Assembly: GCF_008710095.1 (NCBI RefSeq)
Contig: NZ_VYKJ01000005.1
Coordinates: 290,732-354,731 of the forward strand
Direction: 5' to 3'
DNA length: 64,000 nucleotides
Origin: Affinibrenneria salicis
GTDB taxonomy: Bacteria > Pseudomonadota > Gammaproteobacteria > Enterobacterales > Enterobacteriaceae
Positions within the stretch are counted from its first letter, which is position 1; the number at the start of each line of letters is the position of its first letter. Position numbers and translations under genes: made by a program. This document shows positions 43,980-51,825 of this stretch, piece after piece. Below the pieces are notes generated by a model. The model made no database searches and was not told the DNA's origin. It worked only from the letters and a program-made list of their open reading frames with translations.

Positions 43980-45088
43980 CTGATTTAGCCCTGCCTATTC
44001 TGTTCATGCTGCTGTTGGTCGTTGGCGAAGCGCTGGTGCTGCAGCTTATCCGGCGTGAACCCGTCAACTGGCATGACGTGGTGTTTAATCTCAACTCCGG
44101 CCACATCATGCTGTGGCTGTTTCGCGGTCTGGAGATCCTGTGCTACGGCTACGTGGTCGACCATTTCAGCGCCGGCTGGGCGGCGCAGTGGCCGGCGCCG
44201 CTGATGTGGCTGTTCGCCCTGCTCGCCTGGGATTTCGGCTTTTACTGGCTGCACCGGCTGCACCACACCTTCGGCGCGCTATGGGCGGTGCACGTGGTGC
44301 ACCATCAGGGGGAACATTTCAATCTGTCGCTCGGCGTGCGCAACTCCTGGTATTCGTCGCTGACCTCGATTCCGTTCTTTTTAGTGCTGGCGCTGCTGGG
44401 CGTGCCGCTGCATGTGTTCATTACCGTCTCCATCCTGCATTACAGCGTACAGCTGTTTAACCATAACGCCATCACGCCGAAAATGGGCTGGCTGGAAAAA
44501 GTGCTGGTCACGCCGGCGCATCACCGCGTCCACCATGTGAATGACCGGGCCTATGCCGATAAAAATTTCGGCGGCACCTTTATCTTTTGGGACAAACTGT
44601 TCGGCACGTTTTGCCCGCAATTGCCGACCACCCCGTTCCGCTACGGCTCGGGGCGCGAAACGCCGTCGCAGAATCCTTTCTGGGCCAGCAACCTGCCGTT
44701 TCTGCGCTATTTTAAGCTGCCGGTGCGCGCCGCCGGCCGGCCGGCTTTTCACTGCACGCCGCTGGCGCTCACGCTGGGAGCGATACTGCTGTTCAGTCTG
44801 GTGATCGGCTATGTCTACCTGTACGGCTATGGTTATCACCAGTTGAGCGGCGAACAGGTCGGTCTGTTTATCCTGCTGACATGCGGCGCGATCGCGCTCG
44901 GCGGTATGGCGGAAGGACGTCGGTGGAGCATCGGCGGCTGGCTGCTGATTACCCTGTCCTTTCCGCTGATTTTTATTGGCGCGCTGGGCTGGAACAGCCT
45001 CTACTGGCAGGTGATGATGCTGACGCTGGCGGCGCACGGCGCCGCGCTGGCGCTCGGCTGGGGCCGGCGCCCGCTGGCCGGAGAGTAA
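43976..45088 (+). CDS. Sterol desaturase / fatty acid hydroxylase family di-iron protein
   Basis: A 370-residue membrane protein with the full fatty-acid-hydroxylase histidine set: HRLHH (93-97), HVVHHQGEH (106-114), and HHRVHH (182-187), plus NHNAITPKMGWLE between. These ligands bind two irons for O2-dependent hydroxylation or desaturation of a lipid chain. C-terminal helices (about 255-365) are an extension beyond the catalytic domain. No squalene or hopanoid cyclase is in the window, so a sterol substrate is unlikely. I place the start at ATG 43976, overlapping the preceding stop. A 4-nt gap leads to the first fatty acid desaturase. Confidence 0.88.
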   Translation: MTDLALPILFMLLLVVGEALVLQLIRREPVNWHDVVFNLNSGHIMLWLFRGLEILCYGYVVDHFSAGWAAQWPAPLMWLFALLAWDFGFYWLHRLHHTFGALWAVHVVHHQGEHFNLSLGVRNSWYSSLTSIPFFLVLALLGVPLHVFITVSILHYSVQLFNHNAITPKMGWLEKVLVTPAHHRVHHVNDRAYADKNFGGTFIFWDKLFGTFCPQLPTTPFRYGSGRETPSQNPFWASNLPFLRYFKLPVRAAGRPAFHCTPLALTLGAILLFSLVIGYVYLYGYGYHQLSGEQVGLFILLTCGAIALGGMAEGRRWSIGGWLLITLSFPLIFIGALGWNSLYWQVMMLTLAAHGAALALGWGRRPLAGE

Positions 45089-45092
45089 GGCG

Positions 45093-46235
45093 ATGACGGA
45101 CGCGCTGCCCGCACGACGCTACCCGACCGACGGCGAACAGGCCTTTCATCAGGCGCTGCAGCGCGCGGCGCAGGCCTATCTGCGCCAGCGCGACGACCAC
45201 CGCTTCGCCGATGGGCGCCAGCTGTTCAAGGCCGCGCTGCTGCTGGCGCTGTGCGTCGGCAGCTACGGCCTCAGTCTGCTGCAGCATAATCCGTGGATCT
45301 TTCTGCTCTGTTATTTCGCCTTCATCATGCTCGGCATGCTGTTGAACATCGTTGTTAACCACGACGCCTCGCACAATACCTTTCTGCGCCGGCGCGGCCT
45401 GAACCGCCTGATTAGCCGCATCGTGACTCTGCCGCTCGGCATCGACCCGGATTACTGGCGCCTGCGCCACGTCAATTTTCACCACATTTACCCCAATGTC
45501 GAGCACTACGATCTGGATACCGAAGAGAACGGTTTCTTCCGCCAGACGCCGTACCAGCGCCACCGCCGCTACATGCGCTATCAGCATCTGTACTGGCCGC
45601 TGATCGCCGCCCTGTCGCTGCCGTACATCGCCTGGATTTTCGACTGGTCCGATCGGCTGGGCAAAACGCCGCTGAAGGCGAACCAGCCGCTGCCCGGCCG
45701 GCGCGGCTGGCTGATTTTCTGCGTCAGTAAGCTCGGCCATTTGCTGCTGGTGCTGGCGCTGCCGATGACGGCGGCGGCGTCGCACGGCATCGGCCCCGGC
45801 GTGGTGCTGTCCGGCTATCTGCTCGGCCAAATGCTGGCTTCGCTGCTGGTGGTGTTTCTGTTACTGGGCACCCACTGGGCGCAGGCGGAATTTTATGACG
45901 CTCCGCAGACGGAGAACATGCCGCAGGGCTGGTACAGGCACAACTTCGCCACCGCCTGCGACTGGCAGCCGACGCCGCGCTGGCTGGCGCACTGGACCGG
46001 CGGCTTACACCTGCACCTCACGCACCATCTGTTCCCCGGCTGGCACCACCGCCACTACCCGGCGCTGGCGCAGATTCTCAGCCGGCTGGCCGCCGGGCAC
46101 GGTATGGATTATCGCTGCATTAGCTATCGTCAGTTGCTGACCAGCCAGCGGCGATTCCTGCGGGCGATGGGTCGCGGCGACGACCCGAGAGCTGCGCGGC
46201 CGCGGCCGGAGGACAAAGAATGCAGGAACCGCTGA
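45093..46235 (+). CDS. Membrane fatty acid desaturase (tandem copy 1)
   Basis: A 380-residue FA_desaturase-family di-iron enzyme. Histidine boxes: HDASH at 90-94, HVNFHH at 126-131, and HLHLTHH with HHRH at 306-320. Four hydrophobic helices in two pairs are visible. The N-terminal block AFHQALQRAAQAYLRQRDDH is shared with the next gene. It would insert a double bond into a long acyl chain at the membrane with an electron donor not encoded here. Its end overlaps copy 2 by 16 nt. Confidence 0.9.
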   Translation: MTDALPARRYPTDGEQAFHQALQRAAQAYLRQRDDHRFADGRQLFKAALLLALCVGSYGLSLLQHNPWIFLLCYFAFIMLGMLLNIVVNHDASHNTFLRRRGLNRLISRIVTLPLGIDPDYWRLRHVNFHHIYPNVEHYDLDTEENGFFRQTPYQRHRRYMRYQHLYWPLIAALSLPYIAWIFDWSDRLGKTPLKANQPLPGRRGWLIFCVSKLGHLLLVLALPMTAAASHGIGPGVVLSGYLLGQMLASLLVVFLLLGTHWAQAEFYDAPQTENMPQGWYRHNFATACDWQPTPRWLAHWTGGLHLHLTHHLFPGWHHRHYPALAQILSRLAAGHGMDYRCISYRQLLTSQRRFLRAMGRGDDPRAARPRPEDKECRNR

Positions 46236-47371
46236 AGCCACTCAGCTATACGACGAGCGACGATCTCGAACTGCACCGCGCGCTGATGAACGCCGCCAAT
46301 ACCTATCTGGCCCGCCGCGGCGATCACCGCTTCGCCAACGCGGCGTTTATCGGCAAACTGCTGTTGCTGACGCTGCTGTGCCTGATCTTTTACGTCCTCA
46401 GCCTGTGCCAGACCAGCTTCTGGGGATTCGCCGGCGCGTACGGCGCGTTTATATTCATCGCCATGTCGCTGGCGGTGAACGTGATCCACGACGCCTCGCA
46501 CAACGTGGTGTTCCGCCGCCAGTGGGCCAACCGCCTGCTAAATATCGTCGTCAGCATCCCGCTCGGCATGGATCCCGACTGCTGGCGCGTGCGGCATATT
46601 CTGTTTCATCACGCCCACGTCAACGTGCAGCATTACGATCTCGATATCGAGGAAAACGGCGTGTTGCGCCAGTCGCCGTTTCATCGCTTCCGCTTTTTTA
46701 TGCGCGCCCAGCGTTTCTACTGGCCGCTGGTGGCCGCCCTCACCTTCCCTTGCATCATCTGGTTTTTCGACTGGCGCGATCGCGCGGGCAAGACGCCGGT
46801 AACGCCGAAGATGGCCGCCCAGGGCGCCGCCGGCTGGCTGATATTTTTGCTGTCGAAAGCGCTGCATGCTCTGCTGGCCTTAGCGCTCCCCTGGCTGCTG
46901 CTGACGCCGGCCCCGCTCAGCGCCGGCGCCCTGCTGCTGGTTTATCTGGCGAGCCAGATGCTGGCGTCGCTGATCTTTGTCGTCCTGATCCTCGGCTCGC
47001 ACTGGGCCAAAGCGACCTTTTACCAGCCGCCCGAAGACGGCATCATCCGCCACGGCCGCTATCAGCACACCTTCGCCACCACGGTCGACTGGCATACGCG
47101 GCCGGTCTGGCTCGGCTACTGGCTCGGCCAGCTCAATTTGCATCTGACTCACCATCTTTTTCCCAACTGGAACCACCGCCATTATCCGGCGCTGGCGCAA
47201 ATCATCGCCGAGGTGGCGCCGCGCTACGGCGCGCAGTATCAGTGCGTTACGCTGGCGCAGATTCTGCGGACGCAACAGCGGTTTCTGCAAAAAATGGGCG
47301 AGGGGCCGCCGGACGGGGAAAGTGGCCCGGAGCCGACACGCGCGCACGCGGACCGGCGCGACGGACAATGA
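46220..47371 (+). CDS. Membrane fatty acid desaturase (tandem copy 2)
   Basis: A 383-residue paralogue of the preceding enzyme with the histidine boxes at the same positions: HDASH at 90-94, HILFHH at 126-131, then HLTHHLFPNWNHRHY near 308-322. The N-terminus ELHRALMNAANTYLARRGDH aligns with copy 1 without gaps. The two have clearly diverged elsewhere, so they may act at different chain positions or one after the other. It is the last gene of the operon and converges with the DUF6880-like gene 71 nt away. Confidence 0.9.
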   Translation: MQEPLKPLSYTTSDDLELHRALMNAANTYLARRGDHRFANAAFIGKLLLLTLLCLIFYVLSLCQTSFWGFAGAYGAFIFIAMSLAVNVIHDASHNVVFRRQWANRLLNIVVSIPLGMDPDCWRVRHILFHHAHVNVQHYDLDIEENGVLRQSPFHRFRFFMRAQRFYWPLVAALTFPCIIWFFDWRDRAGKTPVTPKMAAQGAAGWLIFLLSKALHALLALALPWLLLTPAPLSAGALLLVYLASQMLASLIFVVLILGSHWAKATFYQPPEDGIIRHGRYQHTFATTVDWHTRPVWLGYWLGQLNLHLTHHLFPNWNHRHYPALAQIIAEVAPRYGAQYQCVTLAQILRTQQRFLQKMGEGPPDGESGPEPTRAHADRRDGQ

Positions 47372-47442
47372 CGCCGGCCGCCGCCTGAAGAAAAGAATGC
47401 GCAGCGACGTTGAGGAAAAATAATGGCCGCTGGCGCCGTCGT

Positions 47443-48813
47443 TTATTCGAGACGCTGCCAGAAAGAGGTTTTTCGCCCGTGTTGCTGACGCAGTTGCTGC
47501 TGGTACGCCGGCCAGTCAGGTAAATCGTCATAGCGCTCGATCTGCGCATGCAGTTTTTCTAACTGCTGGTAGTAACGCGCCGCGTGCCCATAGGCTTTGA
47601 TCCGCCCGGCGGCGAGAATCTCCTCCAGCAGCAAACGGTAACAGACAACCGCGGCCAGAAAACGCCGTTCAGCGCGGAAACGTTCCGCCCAGTTCAGCAA
47701 CATGCTGTAAGAAGCGCGCAGCTGCGCTCTGTGCTTTATCAGTTGTTGTTGCGCGGCGTCGAGCGCATCGAGCGCGATAAGCGTTTCCAGCCGGAGCTCG
47801 ACAGGCTCCATCTGTAAGGCTTTCTCAACCGCCTGGCCTTTTACCGCCGGTCGCTCCGCCTCCGGCAAAACGCTCAGCAAGGCGTTCAGACGCCGATTAT
47901 CCGGCTGTCGCTGATAAGCGCGTTGGCGTAATTCGAGCAATTCAGACCGGCGATCCAGCAACACATAGGTTTTATCCAGCAGAGCCAGGCGCTCATTTTC
48001 GAAACGCGGACTCCACGGCTCCGCCAGCCATTTCAATGCCGACTCGCCGTCCTGCGCACGCAGACAAAAATCGCTAATACTCTGTTTTTGTAATTCATTA
48101 GGCGATGGCGATATCAGCAGGACGGATCGCTCAAACAGCGAGACATCTTGCAACGCCTCGGCCACCGCGGCGATGCCCAGCGTCGCTCGCGCGGCTTCGA
48201 AGCTATAATCTTTGCCGCCGGGAACATACTTCGCTTGTTTAAACTCAGTCTCAAAACGCCATACCAGTTGGTGCAGTTCCTCCGGCGTCAGCAGCTGCGC
48301 GCTGCCGACAATAAGATTATCCCAGACGGCGTAGCCGTTGTGGTTATGGCGCGACTGCAGCTCAGACAGCCAGTCCAGCTTACAGTTACCCGTCGCTCGC
48401 CAGCAGCCTGCCGCCTGCAGCCAGACCTCCAGTCCGCGGGCATAACTATCGCCGATCGCGCCGCCTGAATCATCCGAGCGGCCATAAACATTTTCATGGG
48501 TGACCATAAACTGATCGGCCAACTCAAAAGCCAACTGCGGACTGGAGGGCAGTAATTGCGCGATATCATCGATCAAGACACGAAGCGTCTGACTAAAGGC
48601 ATGGCTTTGGAAATAATCGATAAATTTTCTGCCGCGCGCGATCGACTTGATGCGTTTTTTCAGCTGACGCGCCAGCGCCTGCGGATCGCTACTGAGTAAA
48701 ATGCTCTCTATGCGCTGATCGACCTCCACGCTCATGCCGTAAATAGCTCTGACGAGCGCAGTTAATTGTTGTTCCGAAGAGACATCTAATAGCCGTTGCA
48801 GTTCTGCGTTCAT
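47443..48813 (-). CDS. Helical-repeat protein of unknown function (DUF6880-like)
   Basis: A 456-residue soluble protein, mostly alpha-helical, with pairs of helices resembling TPR-type repeats in the C-terminal half (LLNWAERFRAERRFLAAVVCY and neighbours). The N-terminal block DVSSEQQLTALVRAIYGMS, the mid block VYGRSDDSGGAIGD and GNCKLDWLSEL are what I recall of the DUF6880 family; that match is from memory. No catalytic motif, signal peptide or membrane segment is seen. The start at 48813 has an AGGGGGAACG site; the longer frame to 48882 is not preferred. Its relation to the neighbouring genes is unclear. Confidence 0.7.
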   Translation of the reverse strand: MNAELQRLLDVSSEQQLTALVRAIYGMSVEVDQRIESILLSSDPQALARQLKKRIKSIARGRKFIDYFQSHAFSQTLRVLIDDIAQLLPSSPQLAFELADQFMVTHENVYGRSDDSGGAIGDSYARGLEVWLQAAGCWRATGNCKLDWLSELQSRHNHNGYAVWDNLIVGSAQLLTPEELHQLVWRFETEFKQAKYVPGGKDYSFEAARATLGIAAVAEALQDVSLFERSVLLISPSPNELQKQSISDFCLRAQDGESALKWLAEPWSPRFENERLALLDKTYVLLDRRSELLELRQRAYQRQPDNRRLNALLSVLPEAERPAVKGQAVEKALQMEPVELRLETLIALDALDAAQQQLIKHRAQLRASYSMLLNWAERFRAERRFLAAVVCYRLLLEEILAAGRIKAYGHAARYYQQLEKLHAQIERYDDLPDWPAYQQQLRQQHGRKTSFWQRLE

Positions 48814-48965
48814 GCATCGTTCCCCCTGGCCGCTCCAAACCCGACAGCGAAGATACAATACCCAATTGCGTTTATAATACAACGGTACAATCAGCCGGAT
48901 TTACCCGCCGCGCCAACGGTCGTCGCCCTACGGTTAGCCGGCCAGCCGCAACCATGCGGGTTAAA

Positions 48966-49439
48966 TCAACCGCAGTCCGTCGCCGGCCGATGACCAAAAC
49001 GCGCCTCTACCTCGCCGATGGCGTCGATACGCGCCTGATGGCGGCCGCCTTCGAACTGCGCCCCGAGCCAGGCGTCAACGATCATTTTCGCCAGTTCGCT
49101 GCCGACCACCCGCGAACCGAACGCCAGTACGTTGGTATTGTTGTGCAGGCGAGAGAGCTGCGCCGAATAAGGTTCGCTGCACACCACGGCGCGAATGCCG
49201 GGAAATTTGTTGGCGGTGATGGAGATGCCGACGCCGGTGCCGCAAATCAGTATTCCGCCCTCAACCTCGCCCGCCAGCACCGCCTCCGCCACCGCGGCGG
49301 CATAGCGCGGATAGTCCGTGCGCTCGTCGGACCATGCGCCTTTATCCACCACGGCCACGCCGCGCAGCTGCAGGTGCGCCACGATTTTCGCTTTTAATTC
49401 AAACCCGATATGATCGCAGCCCAGAGCAATCTTCTTCAT
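48966..49439 (-). CDS. rpiB: Ribose/allose-6-phosphate isomerase B
   Basis: RpiB (AlsI) interconverts ribose 5-phosphate and ribulose 5-phosphate and also allose 6-phosphate and allulose 6-phosphate, the first step after AlsK. The start at 49439 (MKKIALGCDHIGFELKAKIV) gives 157 residues; E. coli has 149. The active-site Cys lies in LICGTGVGISITANK, and the phosphate-binding residues in SRLHNNTNVLAFGSR. It is divergent from alsR as in E. coli, with a 368-bp AT-rich region between. Confidence 0.95.
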   Translation of the reverse strand: MKKIALGCDHIGFELKAKIVAHLQLRGVAVVDKGAWSDERTDYPRYAAAVAEAVLAGEVEGGILICGTGVGISITANKFPGIRAVVCSEPYSAQLSRLHNNTNVLAFGSRVVGSELAKMIVDAWLGAQFEGGRHQARIDAIGEVEARFGHRPATDCG

Positions 49440-49807
49440 CGCGACAACCTCATTAAGTAAGGGAAAAACTTTACAAATATTATTTATCTGTGAGTCAACG
49501 CCGATCTGGCCGATAAAACCAGAGTTACCCAATGGTTAAGCCACTCGGCGCAAACCGATTTTTCACAAAACAGCCAGTTATACACACATAACCAGTCACG
49601 CCATTTTCTTTAGACTACGCTCCACAACAAATAACCAATTGTATTTAAATGAAAATAAATAAAACCAACACATTATCTGACGCAAACAAAAACTTCACAC
49701 ACATAATAACTTTATAAATTTATATTTTTTGTGAAGTTGATTGCATATTTTACCCGCCCGATGTGGTGATATAGTGTCGTCTTCAGTTTTACGAACGCGA
49801 GAAGCAG
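49440..49807. other. AT-rich divergent control region of rpiB and the als operon
   Basis: No gene in these 368 bases. The region is markedly AT-rich against its surroundings and must hold the divergent promoters for rpiB and alsR. The clearest signal is a 9-bp inverted repeat at 49691-49738, listed separately. Confidence 0.6.
49691..49738. promoter_or_regulatory. Candidate AlsR operator (9-bp inverted repeat)
   Basis: AACTTCACA (49691-49699) and TGTGAAGTT (49730-49738) are perfect inverted copies with centres 39 bp apart, about 70-110 bp upstream of alsR. The spacing suits two dimers or a looped repressor. The TGTGA core also resembles a CRP half site, so cAMP-CRP is an alternative. Confidence 0.45.
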
Positions 49808-50692
49808 ATGAGTCAGTCAGAGTTCGATCAGGGCATCCCCAACGGCATCGGCATCGCCCCTTACCTGCGCATGAAGCAGGAGGGCATGACGGAGAACGAA
49901 AGCCGCATCGTGGAATGGTTTTTATCGCCGGGAAATTTAAGCGATGCCCCGTCGATAAAAGATGTCGCCGAGGCGCTGATGGTATCGGAAGCCATGATCG
50001 TTAAAGTATCTAAACTGCTCGGGTTCAGCGGTTTCCGTACTTTACGCAGCACGCTGATCGACTATTTCTCGCAGTCCGAGCAGGTGCTGCCGGCGGAGCT
50101 GTCGTTCGACGAAGCGCCGCAGGATGTGGTGAATAAAGTCTTCAATATCACCCTGCGCACCATCATGGAAGGGCAGTCGATCGTCAATGTGGACGAGATT
50201 CACCGCGCCGCGCGCTATTTTTACCGCGCGAAACAGCGCGATTTGTACGGCGTGGGCGGCTCAAACGCCATCTGCGCCGATATTGAGCATAAACTGTTGC
50301 GCATCGGCGTACGCTGCCACGCCTACCAGGACGCGCATATCATGATGATGTCCGCCGCGCTGCTGCAGGAAGGCGATGTGGTGCTGGTGGTTTCCCACTC
50401 CGGACGCACCAGCGATCTGAAGGCGTCGGTGGAACTGGCGAAAAAGAACGGCGCGAAAATAATATGTATAACTCATAGCTACCATTCGCCTATCGCCAAA
50501 TTAGCAGACTTTATTATTTGTTCGCCAGCACCAGAAACACCTTTATTAGGGCGCAACGCATCCGCACGGATACTACAGTTAACCTTATTAGACGCCTTTT
50601 TTGTTTCCGTCGCGCAACAGAATATCGAACAGGCGACGTTAAATATGGAAAAGACCGGCGCGATCGTCGATTTTTTCCGCCGGGATAAATAA
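49808..50692 (+). CDS. alsR: RpiR/AlsR-family regulator of the allose operon
   Basis: A 294-residue repressor with an N-terminal HTH_6 domain (about residues 15-90; SIKDVAEALMVSEAMIVKVSKLLGFSGF, recognition part VSEAMIVKVSKLLGF) and a C-terminal sugar-phosphate isomerase (SIS) domain (VVLVVSHSGRTSDLKASVEL). Sequence is close to E. coli AlsR/RpiR throughout (MSQSEFDQGIPNGIGIAPYL start). It likely senses allose 6-phosphate or ribose 5-phosphate. It precedes alsB by 118 nt; a stem-loop lies in between. Confidence 0.94.
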   Translation: MSQSEFDQGIPNGIGIAPYLRMKQEGMTENESRIVEWFLSPGNLSDAPSIKDVAEALMVSEAMIVKVSKLLGFSGFRTLRSTLIDYFSQSEQVLPAELSFDEAPQDVVNKVFNITLRTIMEGQSIVNVDEIHRAARYFYRAKQRDLYGVGGSNAICADIEHKLLRIGVRCHAYQDAHIMMMSAALLQEGDVVLVVSHSGRTSDLKASVELAKKNGAKIICITHSYHSPIAKLADFIICSPAPETPLLGRNASARILQLTLLDAFFVSVAQQNIEQATLNMEKTGAIVDFFRRDK

Positions 50693-50693
50693 T

Positions 50694-50726
50694 CTTTTCA
50701 GTCGGTTCGGCATACAAACTGAAAAG
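50694..50726 (+). promoter_or_regulatory. Inverted repeat between alsR and alsB
   Basis: CTTTTCAGT and ACTGAAAAG are perfect 9-bp inverted copies with a 15-nt spacer, directly after the alsR stop. There is no U tract, so an operator or processing stem before alsB is as likely as a terminator. Confidence 0.45.
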
Positions 50727-50810
50727 CGATATCGGTCAGATTTAAGATAAGGCAAGCCTAAAATCCGGCCGCTATAAACCGAACGCTTACCCTACAGTGA
50801 GAATAAAACG

Positions 50811-51746
50811 ATGAACAAACTTCTGAAGTTATTCAGTGGTGCAGCCGTCGGCGTCATGTTATCCACCAGCGCTTTCGCCGCCGCCGATTACGCCGTGATA
50901 TTAAAAACACTGTCCAATCCGTTCTGGGTGGATATGAAAAAAGGCATTGAAGACGAGGCGAAAGCCTCGGGCGTCAACGTGGATATTTTCGCTTCGCCGT
51001 CGGAGGGGGATTTCCAGTCGCAGCTGCAGCTATTCGAGGACCTGAGCAATAAAAATTATAAAGGCATCGCCTTCGCTCCGCTGTCATCGGTAAATCTGGT
51101 CATGCCGGTGGCGCGCGCCTGGAAAAAGGGCATCTATCTGGTCAACCTCGATGAAAAAATCGATATGGACAACCTGAAAAAAGCCGGCGGCAACGTAGAA
51201 GCGTTCGTCACCACCGATAACGTGGCGGTCGGCGCCAAAGCGGCCGACTTCATTATCGAGCGACTGGGCGCCGAAGGGGGCGAAGTCGCGATTATCGAAG
51301 GGAAAGCCGGCAACGCCTCCGGCGAAGCGCGCCGTCAGGGCGCGACCGGCGCTTTCCAGAAAGCCGGCGCCATCCGGCTGGTCGCCAGTCAGCCCGCCGA
51401 CTGGGACCGCATCAAAGCGCTGGACGTGGCCACCAACGTGCTGCAGCGCAACCCGAATCTGAAAGCCTTCTACTGCGCCAACGACACCATGGCGATGGGC
51501 GTGGCGCAGGCGGTGACCAACGCCGGTAAAACCGGCAAGGTGCTGGTGGTCGGCACCGACGGCATTCCTGAAGCGCGCAAAATGGTGGAAGCCGGGCAAA
51601 TGACCGCCACCGTGGCGCAAAACCCGGCGGATATCGGCGCCGCCGGTCTGCGCCTGCTGATTGCTGCGGAAAAATCCGGCAAAGTGATCGCGCTGGATAA
51701 ACAGCCGGAATTTAAACTGGTCGACTCGGTGTTGATTACCCGGTAA
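50811..51746 (+). CDS. alsB: D-allose-binding periplasmic protein
   Basis: AlsB is the 311-residue periplasmic receptor for D-allose. It has a signal peptide ending STSAFA with cleavage near residue 23, and sugar-contact regions KTLSNPFWVDMKKG, FAPLSSVNLVMPVARAW and YCANDTMAMGVAQAV as in E. coli AlsB, to which it is very similar. It delivers allose (and possibly ribose) to AlsAC. A 6-bp G/C stem follows the stop before alsA. Confidence 0.96.
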   Translation: MNKLLKLFSGAAVGVMLSTSAFAAADYAVILKTLSNPFWVDMKKGIEDEAKASGVNVDIFASPSEGDFQSQLQLFEDLSNKNYKGIAFAPLSSVNLVMPVARAWKKGIYLVNLDEKIDMDNLKKAGGNVEAFVTTDNVAVGAKAADFIIERLGAEGGEVAIIEGKAGNASGEARRQGATGAFQKAGAIRLVASQPADWDRIKALDVATNVLQRNPNLKAFYCANDTMAMGVAQAVTNAGKTGKVLVVGTDGIPEARKMVEAGQMTATVAQNPADIGAAGLRLLIAAEKSGKVIALDKQPEFKLVDSVLITR

Positions 51747-51754
51747 TTCGCCTT

Positions 51755-51780
51755 CCCCCCGTTCGCCCGTCGTCGGGGGG
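51755..51780 (+). terminator. Intercistronic stem-loop between alsB and alsA
   Basis: CCCCCC pairs with GGGGGG over a 14-nt loop, 8 nt after the alsB stop. There is no U tract. As with other binding-protein genes, it likely stabilises the alsB message end. Confidence 0.45.
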
Positions 51781-51825
51781 ATTCAGCCACCATCACCGCA
51801 GCCTGACAGATGAAGGGTATCTCCT

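Noticed and set aside
43475..45088. Longer frame extending the sterol desaturase-family protein upstream through the PAP2 gene
   Set aside because: The ATG at 43976 overlaps the PAP2 stop as ATGA, has GAGTAGAGAG upstream and gives the expected family length.
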